A stretch of DNA of 64,000 nt from Arthrobacter zhaoxinii. GTDB taxonomy: Bacteria; Actinomycetota; Actinomycetes; Actinomycetales; Micrococcaceae. The notes under the pieces were generated by a model. The model was not told the origin of the DNA. It was given only the letters and a program-made list of their open reading frames with translations, and searched no databases. Positions 10,101 to 19,332 of the stretch are shown piece by piece. A program made the position numbers and the translations under genes. Location: positions 186,001 to 250,000 of the forward strand of contig NZ_JANFLT010000006.1 of NCBI RefSeq assembly GCF_024385505.1, given 5' to 3'. Every line of letters starts with the position of its first letter. The stretch's first letter is position 1.

Positions 10101-10610
10101 CTCGGCTCATCTCCCCGCGCCCGCGAAACCGTACGTGCCGTGCTCGAGGCGATTGTCGAAGCCGAGGGGCCCGTTCATACGGTGCGGCTGGCGAAGCTGG
10201 TCTGCGCCGAGTTCGACTTGAACAAGGTGAGCGGCCAGCGGGCAGCTTCCGTCCTGAAGCTGATCGACCGTAAAAAGTTCCGTGTGGATCGGGACGAGTT
10301 CGTCTGGCCTACATCGTTGGATCCGACAACGTGGGTAGCGTACCGGGAAGCCGACGAATTTGAGCCGCGGAAAATAGAGCACGTCAGTCTGGTGGAAATC
10401 GGCAATGCGATGGCTGAGCTCTGCCGGGATGCCGCCGGACTGGCCCCGGAGGAGCTTAAGCGGCAGGCCGTCAGGGTCTTTGGAGGCAAGCGGGTGACCG
10501 AAGGCATCGGCCAGCGTTTGGACGAGGCGCTGATCGCCGCCCTTGATTCCAGAAAACTGGGGATCACGGGCAACGGCCTACTGCTGCCGGGCAGCCGCGG
10601 CGGTGCGTGA
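4149..10610 (+). CDS. Giant HEPN - DUF4011 - SF1 helicase - REase-like - DUF3320 protein (Hhe-type defence protein)
   Basis: 2153 residues. Residues 1-140 are a Swt1-type HEPN domain with R95-NNWA-H100 (the R-x4-H RNase motif). A Pro-rich linker with three 16-residue repeats follows (about 155-202). A DUF4011 signature (ISQWKNALLDLSLRNRLINF) begins near residue 585. The SF1 helicase has Walker A GPPGTGKS at 889-896, motif II DEAS near 1515, and the late motif VAVTRARRQ. Around 1818-1920 lies a Vsr/MTES_1575-type nuclease-like domain (SDFKVDL ... DRDGLP ... VWLPEW); the usual acidic residue of the IE.DG strand reads LLDS, so activity is uncertain. A DUF3320-like domain follows near 1980-2060. 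DUF4011-helicase-Vsr proteins (Hhe class) are reported antiphage proteins; the HEPN fusion suggests RNA cleavage as effector. ATG 4149 has GTAGGGAAG just upstream. Confidence 0.88.
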   Translation: MALSNREFIGRILEILSKGLEPYIDRAMAEVSPGVDWPLLLSQKDELAGRGLKTYKANDVQTQLRILTERLGPLGYPFALPQEAGAYAKELRQVRNNWAHNEPFSDDDVVRAIDTSLRLMRWMRLDKQAAAADQLLKDFREASTAVPAPAAVPTPVPLSLDKEAVPSSVAPVPLSLDKEAVPSSVVPVPLSLDKEEVPLPPAPTVHAPQGTTITLETASEVSYAMSYNGGQVINRLVVANPGPEIRGAVLQLNLTAEIGVVSRTSEHYLDIPAGGSITLSSPNLQGDPAAMLQLEDRQQGTVSAELKVDSDVVASASRDIELLGAQHWKLRSGLLALESLAAFVQPNHPEIAKLCSEASGLLKAETGNSALNGYQSGSERADAIAWAIFRAVQNRGIRYSEPAPSWGQHAQRIRTPEQVLSGQFGTCMDTTVILSAALEFAGLQANLWLMNGHIFVGYWRDERNFQTPALEEATYLVNEVDMGNIRLMESTMVTDGGETFRPQDVHDAAYKRYLTGEMDEVRGVVDIFGARSAGIRPIPARLTNVDGKVEVYEYTPPRPEMPSVPQSNGRGSKSRAETKQLPPRISQWKNALLDLSLRNRLINFTKTARFPLAVPDSWIGQFEDLISAGTPITLAASDDVAAMQRERGVRYGRDLPQEQLADMMVKRHAVFADVTEAGYQSRMRSLAYKARTLIEETGANNLYLALGSLVWSLDGKELRSPLVLVPVQLHPTSKQGPYEVVLDETGGSTPNYCLLEKLRMEHGMEIPGLADPEEDHSGIDLDAALGAVRSAVQAKGLPFRVEPTVDLSILQFAKFRLWKDLDEHWEELSKNPLVRHLVTTPTDPFTDPVTTETGEDLDELAARVPIPADSSQLQAISEAVAGKTFVLEGPPGTGKSQTITNLLTRAVADGKRVLFVAEKRAALEVVQKRLDDVGMGVFALDLHDKGSKPAAVREQIRRALDHHADPDRQGLDAAVSELNKARRGLVRYAARLHDENNAELSLYSARTKELAVGDETEPLSVPESFVEKTSIEQLQQLRSLLAELPDVADPAAPGDRTPWGFITRPLTKAKAEAASDAARRFQVALDRTTADPEFARVAESARTVADLGKLREVLSAGTLDLDLLDEVASRRWNNAIEGLGSHVTAFIGAAHPGLDKVVPEAIDLPVADLHAQAVAAAESGFFGRKKRLIAVRDQLEGYIRPGVVVKPKEIPALTDALLTVQSAVRGLAGQAASVPGVRLPESWNPLTAAGLQMLNNWVHWLRWASDLVKVTGRPGEQTFLQVVRAYLRKAGQVPESLGKTAADLAQAAADLFNAAGVGPRDLEIWLDGSTLLDRWNQTSRGRDVERPGLPSLARWLDFIEALEPLSGAGLGAAREQLKSGSIPADDAVGAFERGLALAAQNERSAATGLDRFEARSHEKMIDRFITRSAAIRQQLKAAVPAEVLAQRSFNPRSEAGQMGKLHRQLGSKRGMKVRPLLENFGELITRITPCVLVSPDSVARFFPARSDLFDLVVFDEASQIRVADAVGAMGRGRSVVVVGDSKQMPPTSFAETSLDRDDEEDDAADTVADEESILSECVSARVPRQWLTWHYRSQDESLIAFSNQQYYDSKLSSFPAPVHGSASADVNGYGVNFIRVTGGHFNRTGRGKLLRTNPVEAEAVVAEIRRRFLASPQMYPSVGVVTFNLQQRAYIESLLRDADDPRIAEALDAADGLFVKNLENVQGDERDTILFSTGFSKNERGYLPLNFGPLNRSGGERRLNVAVTRARRQVIVFSSFDPSDLRAEETSSLGIKHLRSYLDLAASGTDALPSDGRRKPAVDRHREQIADALRERGLVVSTDVGLSDFKVDLSVALPEEPERPLIAVLLDSPVWASRGTVGDRDGLPTDVLSRMLRWPSVQRVWLPEWLSDSAAVLDRLEKEIRREDLLAEPEIEVQEPVVAPVPVARPEPAVVKAVPIPPAAPVSNAQPYVPWSYRGTGGIEYLDNLGSSPRARETVRAVLEAIVEAEGPVHTVRLAKLVCAEFDLNKVSGQRAASVLKLIDRKKFRVDRDEFVWPTSLDPTTWVAYREADEFEPRKIEHVSLVEIGNAMAELCRDAAGLAPEELKRQAVRVFGGKRVTEGIGQRLDEALIAALDSRKLGITGNGLLLPGSRGGA
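4611..4754 (+). repeat. Three in-frame 48-bp tandem repeats in the linker
   Basis: Three near-identical 48-bp units (4611-4658, 4659-4706, 4707-4754) encode PVPLSLDKEAVPSSVA, the same with a terminal V, and a diverged third unit. The repeats separate HEPN from the rest of the protein. Nucleotide identity between the first two units is high enough that copy number could change by slippage. Confidence 0.85.
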
Positions 10611-10620
10611 GGGGCGAAAC

Positions 10621-10636
10621 CGCTGGCCCACCAGCG
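10621..10636 (+). terminator. Small hairpin after the giant helicase gene
   Basis: CGCTGG / CCAGCG form a perfect 6-bp stem with loop CCCA, 10 nt after the stop codon. No T-tract; a weak terminator or processing element. Confidence 0.35.
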
Positions 10637-10651
10637 TAGGGGCTCGAAGGG

Positions 10652-10682
10652 CCCTGTTCTAGTTCCAGCGCCTTAGCTGGAA

Positions 10683-10693
<11 letters not shown>
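10652..10693. terminator. 18-bp perfect inverted repeat between convergent genes
   Basis: CCCTGTTCTAGTTCCAGC (10652-10669) and its exact reverse complement (10676-10693) flank a 6-nt loop (GCCTTA). The right arm contains the TAG stop of the leftward helicase-sigma gene and its last codons. Position between convergent genes fits a bidirectional terminator, although neither side has a good T-tract. Confidence 0.6.
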
Positions 10694-13487
<2,794 letters not shown>

Positions 13488-13542
13488 GATTCCCCCTAGA
13501 AACATCTGAGCCCAACTGTAATCTTCACCACGGACATTTTCG

Positions 13543-13571
13543 TTCTGCCGAAAGCGCCGGTTTCCTAGAAT
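13543..13571 (+). promoter_or_regulatory. Possible promoter of the vsr-methyltransferase cluster
   Basis: TAGAAT at 13566-13571 is a fair -10, 6 nt before the vsr GTG, which would make the transcript nearly leaderless, common in actinobacteria. The candidate -35 (TTCTGC, 13543-13548, 17-bp spacing) is poor. Confidence 0.3.
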
Positions 13572-13577
13572 GGGGTT

Positions 13578-14015
13578 GTGGCAGACTTCATGGATCCAGG
13601 GCAACGCAGCGCCCATATGGCCAAAATCAAGTCAAAGAACACCAAACCCGAGCTACTCCTGCGTAAAGGTCTTCACGCCCTGGGATACCGGTACCGGCTA
13701 CACGAGCGGAAGTTGCCGGGAAAACCAGATCTCGTGTTTCCCAGCCGCAAGAAAGTCGTCTTCGTAAATGGGTGCTTCTGGCATGGCCATGACTGTCCAG
13801 TGGGATCGCGCCTGCCCAAGACCAACACCGAATTCTGGCGGGATAAGCGGGCGAAAAACCAGGCCAGGGACGAGCAGCAGCTAGCCCAACTGGACCTTTT
13901 GGGATGGGAAAGCCTCGTGGTGTGGGAGTGCGACATCAAGGCGTCGCAGGGAGTTCCAGCCGCGGTGACGGAGTATCTCGGTGGACCAGCCAAAGCACAC
14001 GGGAGCGCCGGCTAA
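13578..14015 (+). CDS. vsr: Very short patch repair endonuclease (Vsr)
   Basis: 145 residues from GTG 13578 (an ATG 12 nt downstream is the alternative). The family core is intact: an N-terminal [12 protein letters not shown] block, the catalytic aspartate in KPDLVF, the histidine/cysteine motif [12 protein letters not shown], the TEFW block, and the C-terminal GWE.LVVWECD. Vsr nicks DNA at T:G mismatches left by deamination of 5-methylcytosine and is typically encoded beside a C5 methyltransferase, as here (next gene 71 bp downstream). It therefore probably protects the host from mutation at the sites the neighbour modifies. Length is normal for the family. Confidence 0.93.
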   Translation: MADFMDPGQRSAHMAKIKSKNTKPELLLRKGLHALGYRYRLHERKLPGKPDLVFPSRKKVVFVNGCFWHGHDCPVGSRLPKTNTEFWRDKRAKNQARDEQQLAQLDLLGWESLVVWECDIKASQGVPAAVTEYLGGPAKAHGSAG

Positions 14016-14086
14016 GGAGCGTCTGGCGTCCAGGCTGGGGCCCGTCCTGGACTTCTGTCCGTGCCGTACGGCAGAATGGGACGGTG

Positions 14087-15442
14087 ATGAAATATATTGA
14101 CCTTTTTGCCGGCTGCGGCGGCCTGTCCCTCGGTATCGAACAGGCGGGCGGCGAGCTGGTACTGGCCGTCGAAAAATCCGATATGGCTGCCCGCACCTTC
14201 TACCACAATCTGGTGGGCGATGCCTCAGACATTTCGGTCTGGATGCGCCATGTCAACTCACCTGTTAAGGAACAGGCCGAAGCACGTGTAGTAGTGCGTG
14301 AGCTTTCTGCCCTCCTCAGCGACGAAGAGGTCATGAACGAGATAGCAGCCGAGGGGATCGATCTGGTGGTGGGCGGGCCTCCCTGCCAGGGTTTCTCGCT
14401 CGCTGGTCGTCGTAACCCGGAAGACGCAAGGAACAAGCTGCCCTGGGAATACCTCCAATTCGTCGAAAAGGTCCAGCCAAAAGCTGTCGTTATCGAGAAT
14501 GTCGTGGGTATGAACCAGCGATTCTCTGAAGATCTTGAATCGTCATTCGTGCAGTTGCAGCAGGCCCTCCGGGAAACATCACCCGGATACGAAGTCCAGG
14601 GAGTGCATGTCAACGCTATGCACTACGGCGCACCCCAGCACAGACCCCGGCTTATGATTATCGGCCTTCGTGCGGACATCGCGGCTGCAAAGGGAATCGA
14701 AACTGAGGGCGCCCTTTGGCGGTCTGGGTTCGCCGATGAGGTAGGGACGGTGCCTCCCCTCGCTCCGCAACCGACAGTCACCCGTACATCCCTACGCACT
14801 GTCCGCCATGCGGTCACCGATCTCAACGACGGCGAAGCAGATCGCGGAAACAATGAATACCTGGCCGACCTCAAGCACAAAGAGGACATCTGCAGGTTGC
14901 CTCGAAGTGGCCGGGTGCTGAACCACGTCGCTCGGAAGCACGCGCCCAAGACCATGCAGCGTTTCCGCCTCTACCAGTACCTCAGCGCAGAGGGCCTGGA
15001 CCAAAAGGTTGTCTCCAAGGTGGCGTCACTCCCGTTCTCTGATGCACAGCTGTACGCGAAGACCCAGCTAGCAGGAGCGACAATGCCGGCGCAGTCCCCG
15101 GACGGCACACGGCTCGCAAACAACCTGGAAGAACTCGTGGACCTCGTTATGGAGCTTGGCACGAGGAAACACTCACAGAAGGTCCTCGGGTGGGACATGC
15201 CGGCGAGGACGGTGGTTACCCTCCCGGACGACTACGTCCACCCGGAGAAGCCTCGGATCTTCACGGTACGCGAGCTTGCTCGTTTCCAGGGTTTCCCCGA
15301 TACCTTTGAGTTCCTCGGAAAGGAAACGACCGGTGCGCAACGACGGCGTGTGGAAGTGCCCCAGTATTCGCAGGTTGGAAATGCAGTCTCGCCGTGGTTG
15401 TCTAATGCGGTCGGACGAAAAATAGCGGAGGTTATTGCTTAA
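14087..15442 (+). CDS. DNA (cytosine-5-)-methyltransferase
   Basis: 451 residues from ATG 14087; GTG 14084 is equally possible. All C5-MTase motifs are readable in order: motif I DLFAGCGGLSLG (AdoMet binding), IV GGPPCQGFS with the catalytic Cys, VI ENVVG, VIII QHRPRL, a variable target-recognition stretch, IX RELARFQGFP, X QVGNAVSP. The protein would methylate cytosine C5 in a specific site; with Vsr upstream it forms the usual Dcm-Vsr pairing. Its stop codon overlaps the start of the next gene by one base (TAATG), which argues that the methyltransferase and the ATPase/FGH-like genes are one transcriptional and functional unit: self-marking by 5mC plus a restriction module. Confidence 0.94.
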   Translation: MKYIDLFAGCGGLSLGIEQAGGELVLAVEKSDMAARTFYHNLVGDASDISVWMRHVNSPVKEQAEARVVVRELSALLSDEEVMNEIAAEGIDLVVGGPPCQGFSLAGRRNPEDARNKLPWEYLQFVEKVQPKAVVIENVVGMNQRFSEDLESSFVQLQQALRETSPGYEVQGVHVNAMHYGAPQHRPRLMIIGLRADIAAAKGIETEGALWRSGFADEVGTVPPLAPQPTVTRTSLRTVRHAVTDLNDGEADRGNNEYLADLKHKEDICRLPRSGRVLNHVARKHAPKTMQRFRLYQYLSAEGLDQKVVSKVASLPFSDAQLYAKTQLAGATMPAQSPDGTRLANNLEELVDLVMELGTRKHSQKVLGWDMPARTVVTLPDDYVHPEKPRIFTVRELARFQGFPDTFEFLGKETTGAQRRRVEVPQYSQVGNAVSPWLSNAVGRKIAEVIA

Positions 15443-17886
15443 TGGCACCAATGGGGGATTTTACCGAGGTGGAGCGTGCCAACCTCGCCAGTCTCGATGA
15501 ACTAGGTCTCGAATATGCACTCTTGTCTCCAACGAAGACGGGCCTTGAAAAGTCCATCCTCGATGCCACGTGGGAGTACCGTGGATTCCTACATCGACAC
15601 GGCATCCATAATTACGGCAAGCAGCTAAACGGTCCTGAATACAAGGTATCGGTGCCTGCCACGCTTCTCGACCCTACTGCCGAGCTGATCGAGACCAAGG
15701 CAAACTTCTACCGGTCGGCCACGAGGGGCGATACTCGCCTGTGGGTCACCGGACTTAGTTCGCATTGCGAAGGTGGCGAGGTGATTGCGAGCATCGTGGA
15801 TGCCGGCCGTTTAGTCCTGATAAACGTGTCGCGTGGTTCTTTGGAAATCGAGACTGCCACAGATGCAGCAAAAAGTGGGGGAAATATGCAGGATTCAGTG
15901 GATTACTGGGGTGCGCTCCGAGAACTTTGGAGTAGGTCGACGGGAGGATCCGACGTCGCTGCGCGGCCTTCGGATTCCGTTGATTCCTTCTGGCCTACCG
16001 CACCCCGGGCGGCAGGAGTCGATGAGGCAACAGAGTGGTTCAGTGACGGGCTCCGAAACGGTGGTCTTCCCCGGATGCTCTTCCTCATCGGAGGACCCGG
16101 CGCAGGGAAGTCCCATGCGGCAGCGGCGGTGGTATCGGCTTGGCAGGAGTCCAACGCCCGAAACGACGGCCTCGCCCACAGGACTTACGAGTACGCAGTC
16201 GGCCCTTCCCGTAACAGCCGGCTGGTCGTGATCAATGATGCAACCATCCGGAATCATGGACAGGAACACGGTTCGCTTGTCGCCGATGCCTCGAATGCTG
16301 CGCGGGAAGGCGCAAACCTCCTCGCTTGCGTAAACCGGGGCATCCTTGTCGAAGAATCGACCGGGCGACTCACGGAGTCAGCGGATTCCGAAGCAGGGGC
16401 ATGCCTCTTGGCATGGCTGCACACCGGAAAATATCCGGAAGGACTGTGGAGGATTTCCCCTAATATTGGGAAGGACTATCTGAAGGCCGGCACCCTTACA
16501 GAAGGCGGTACCCCAAGAGCGGAGATCCTGGCCGTCTATTTGGATACCTGTTCCATGATGGAAGCCAGCCCGGAAGTGCAAATAACCCCGGGTGAGACTT
16601 CCACTCCTCGAATTCAGGCAAAGGGATACGCCGTTCAGGATTACCTCGAGCGGGCCGCAAAACCACGGGAAACGCCGGCTGGAATTCTATTCTCGGCAGT
16701 GGCTGGCATTCTGCAGCAGGCAAAAGAACACAGTGTCGATACAGGTCTGGTAGACCCTATTGCCGCAAACATTGAGGCCCTAGGCAAACCGCGGCTCCGG
16801 ACGAATCTGATGTCTATCCTGCGAAGTGCCGAGATTGCCTCTACCCAGCGGATGACCTTCAGGGAATTGTGGGGCGCTATCACTCGAAGCTTCATTGGCG
16901 AACTGCCGAGCAGGATATCCCCGGACGAATTACCATCATTCTTGAGGGAAAACCAGCCGGATGCCACCGCCGATGCGCAATCGCAGTTCACCTCGTATAG
17001 GCGTCTGGCAGAACTCAGGTACACCCAGTCGATCTTCGGCGCTCGAGAGCCGTATGAGCCGTTGTCAAATCCCATCACGCGTCTCACACACATCGTCGAC
17101 CCCACAAAGGACGCTCGCCCCGGGTACTTCGACGGGTCTTGGGATACCGGCTGGGCGACTCCGGTTTCTGACGCCTTTACCGGCTATATGACGGAGGGTT
17201 CCCCGATAGCCAGCCTGGAATCAACGCTCCCGAATGGAGACTGCTTCCGTGCGGCCATCACAAGCTTTGACCGGGCCCTTGACGCCAGCTTCGTGGCGTT
17301 GGTAGGCGAGCCGACAGTCTCGGATGCCGCACGGTACGACGCTATTTCCTGGTACGGGGATTATCTCACTCGCTTATATGCGGTTGCTAACGGAATCCCC
17401 GCTTTCCGGGCCGAAGTCGTCCTGTGGACGCAGACGTGGGATCAGGCGCCGGTAGTGCCGGACCAGCTCGACGCCCGGCTCCGAACCTTGCTCCGACCTT
17501 CCAGCCGCCCCGGAGAGTATGGAGCGTCATCAATGATTCCGGTTTTCGACAGCCGAACCAACCCCATCCGAGGGACACAGGTCCAACCCAAGCTCGCACT
17601 CAAGCTCGGGGACATCGCGATGGCAACCGAGGCCGCGTCCGACTCGGTCGTCCTACACCTGTCCGAGCATGCACAACGCGTTGCTTCTATTTCGATGGAC
17701 TTTTCTCTCATTCGGGAAGCGCTGGCTTCCAACGATGGATATGCGGGGGTGACGGAATTGACCGACGCTACTTCTCCACGTCTGGAACGATTCCGCGCAG
17801 CCAGATTGGTGCCGGCCCAACTGGCTGGTGCGCACTACAGCGTGGTCACCAACGATAAAGAATCAAACCTTAGTGTGAGGGGCTAG
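15442..17886 (+). CDS. P-loop ATPase with N-terminal restriction-type domain (DndF/DptF-position protein)
   Basis: 814 residues, start overlapping the methyltransferase stop. Residues 1-150 form a separate domain (LLSPTKTGLEKSILDATWEY ... TRLWVTGL) that looks like a sequence-recognition domain from restriction proteins, possibly of the EcoRII-N type; I am not certain. Walker A GGPGAGKS is at residues 217-224, followed by a long ATPase and helical region. In position and P-loop type it corresponds to DndF of the DndFGH restriction complex, but DndF is shorter and lacks this N-domain. Reading the cluster as a whole, it would sense unmodified DNA and act with the next two genes. No nuclease motif was found. 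Confidence 0.62.
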   Translation: MAPMGDFTEVERANLASLDELGLEYALLSPTKTGLEKSILDATWEYRGFLHRHGIHNYGKQLNGPEYKVSVPATLLDPTAELIETKANFYRSATRGDTRLWVTGLSSHCEGGEVIASIVDAGRLVLINVSRGSLEIETATDAAKSGGNMQDSVDYWGALRELWSRSTGGSDVAARPSDSVDSFWPTAPRAAGVDEATEWFSDGLRNGGLPRMLFLIGGPGAGKSHAAAAVVSAWQESNARNDGLAHRTYEYAVGPSRNSRLVVINDATIRNHGQEHGSLVADASNAAREGANLLACVNRGILVEESTGRLTESADSEAGACLLAWLHTGKYPEGLWRISPNIGKDYLKAGTLTEGGTPRAEILAVYLDTCSMMEASPEVQITPGETSTPRIQAKGYAVQDYLERAAKPRETPAGILFSAVAGILQQAKEHSVDTGLVDPIAANIEALGKPRLRTNLMSILRSAEIASTQRMTFRELWGAITRSFIGELPSRISPDELPSFLRENQPDATADAQSQFTSYRRLAELRYTQSIFGAREPYEPLSNPITRLTHIVDPTKDARPGYFDGSWDTGWATPVSDAFTGYMTEGSPIASLESTLPNGDCFRAAITSFDRALDASFVALVGEPTVSDAARYDAISWYGDYLTRLYAVANGIPAFRAEVVLWTQTWDQAPVVPDQLDARLRTLLRPSSRPGEYGASSMIPVFDSRTNPIRGTQVQPKLALKLGDIAMATEAASDSVVLHLSEHAQRVASISMDFSLIREALASNDGYAGVTELTDATSPRLERFRAARLVPAQLAGAHYSVVTNDKESNLSVRG

Positions 17887-17892
17887 AAGAAT

Positions 17893-19332
17893 ATGTCGAT
17901 CCAACAGAAGATGATTCTTCCCCTTCCACGGCCGCAATACGTTGCCGTTCCCGAGGCCCTGATCTCTGCACTTGCGTGGAGGGCGTACGACGTGGAGCTC
18001 GAGGGCGAACCCATCGGCCTCGTCTACCGGGCAGATTTGGGTAACAAGCAACCCAAGACCTTCAAGCTCCGGGCGACGGAGCCGGACAGCAGCGACAGCC
18101 TGGCGAAGTTCGGCGAGGCGCTTAAGGACTCCGGAATCAAGTCGCAGGTCCCCCCGGACATCCTCGCCCGAGCGGTGCTGAACAGCGTGGTGGGCGTGCG
18201 AGCGGAAAAAAGCGGGAAGCAGCCTGCCACCCCGATAACGCCGGGACTGGCTTTGCTGCAGAACATGCGCGGACTCCAAGGTTCAAAGAATCCGCCCGAC
18301 CTCGCCGAGATCATGGAAACGATGTACCGACTGGGTGGCGGAGCGGAGTCGGCCCGCGGGAGCATGACCGCCCAGTGGCTCCATGCAACCGCAACACGAT
18401 TGGAATTGGACAGTCTGCTTCGGGCACTGGACGTGGCTGTGGACGGCTCGCTGCTGGGGAACGAACGCACGAATGCCGGTGAAGATTCACAGGACAAGAC
18501 TGTTGTCCGACTAACCGGCAGTAGCGTCCTAGCCCACACACCCTTTTCATGGTTATCACGCTCTTGGGACACTCTTACGTCCCGTCTCTGGGTTGAGGCC
18601 CTGCCCGCCCGGGTCTGGGTCGACTGGGCGACGACGATTCTTCGACTGGGGCTGGGGATGGGGTTCCTGTGGGAAGCTGCCTGGTACGAAACCATTGCCC
18701 GAAAGCTCCTGAGGGGCGAAGGTCCTGCCAAGGGCCAGGACCTCGTGGAATGGCTTGCTTCCGAAGTTGGGGAAGTCCTGCCATGGAAATCCTCACGCTC
18801 CATGACGTCAGTTCGGGACGTGGCGCCCGTGCTGAGCTGGCGAATCCATCGCGGAGACAAAATCCGCAGGCTCTTGGCCGACGAGCTTAGGGACTATCCG
18901 GATAGCGAAAACCTCGCGCAGGGGTGGGAACGCCTTGGATCAAACGGCGAGCTGCGTTCCGACCTGACGGTGGCCTTGGGCAGCAAGGAGAAGGGCGCCA
19001 ACAACGCCTGGGAAGCAGTGAAGTATGCACTGCTGACTCGCGATGCCACCGGGCCCTCCGCAGACTACTACGGCCTCCTCAGGTCCAACGGCCGATATAT
19101 AACGGTTGATCCTGGAACCGAGTGGATCGCTGTCGTTGCGAGCTTGGCTTGCGGTACACCGGGACAGGAGTCCAATGTACGGGACGTGATGGACTCGCTC
19201 GCGGATCTAGGTATGCAACCAGAACTCAACGATCTGGTCGCCCTCCTCGAGAGGGCCGGACTGGCGCGCGGGAGCGCGGATGCGGATCAGGCAGTTATTG
19301 TACAAAGCGCTTTCTCAGGGGGAACAAAATGA
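17893..19332 (+). CDS. Protein of unknown function in DndG/DptG position
   Basis: 479 residues, 6 bp after the ATPase gene, ending in an ATGA overlap with the next. Sequence is a mixed alpha/beta soluble protein without recognisable catalytic motif, signal peptide or membrane segment; the start region is MSIQQKMILPLPRP. It is tightly coupled to both neighbours, so it is probably a structural subunit. The ATPase - mid-sized unknown - giant HerA-like ATPase order is the order of dndF-dndG-dndH, and DndG is similarly about 400-450 residues and featureless, but I cannot show homology by eye. Confidence 0.55.
   Translation: MSIQQKMILPLPRPQYVAVPEALISALAWRAYDVELEGEPIGLVYRADLGNKQPKTFKLRATEPDSSDSLAKFGEALKDSGIKSQVPPDILARAVLNSVVGVRAEKSGKQPATPITPGLALLQNMRGLQGSKNPPDLAEIMETMYRLGGGAESARGSMTAQWLHATATRLELDSLLRALDVAVDGSLLGNERTNAGEDSQDKTVVRLTGSSVLAHTPFSWLSRSWDTLTSRLWVEALPARVWVDWATTILRLGLGMGFLWEAAWYETIARKLLRGEGPAKGQDLVEWLASEVGEVLPWKSSRSMTSVRDVAPVLSWRIHRGDKIRRLLADELRDYPDSENLAQGWERLGSNGELRSDLTVALGSKEKGANNAWEAVKYALLTRDATGPSADYYGLLRSNGRYITVDPGTEWIAVVASLACGTPGQESNVRDVMDSLADLGMQPELNDLVALLERAGLARGSADADQAVIVQSAFSGGTK

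Noticed and set aside
13488-13616. Longer N-terminus of the sigma fusion
   Set aside because: It would overlap the divergent vsr start and lacks a ribosome site; ATG 13487 has AGGGGG.
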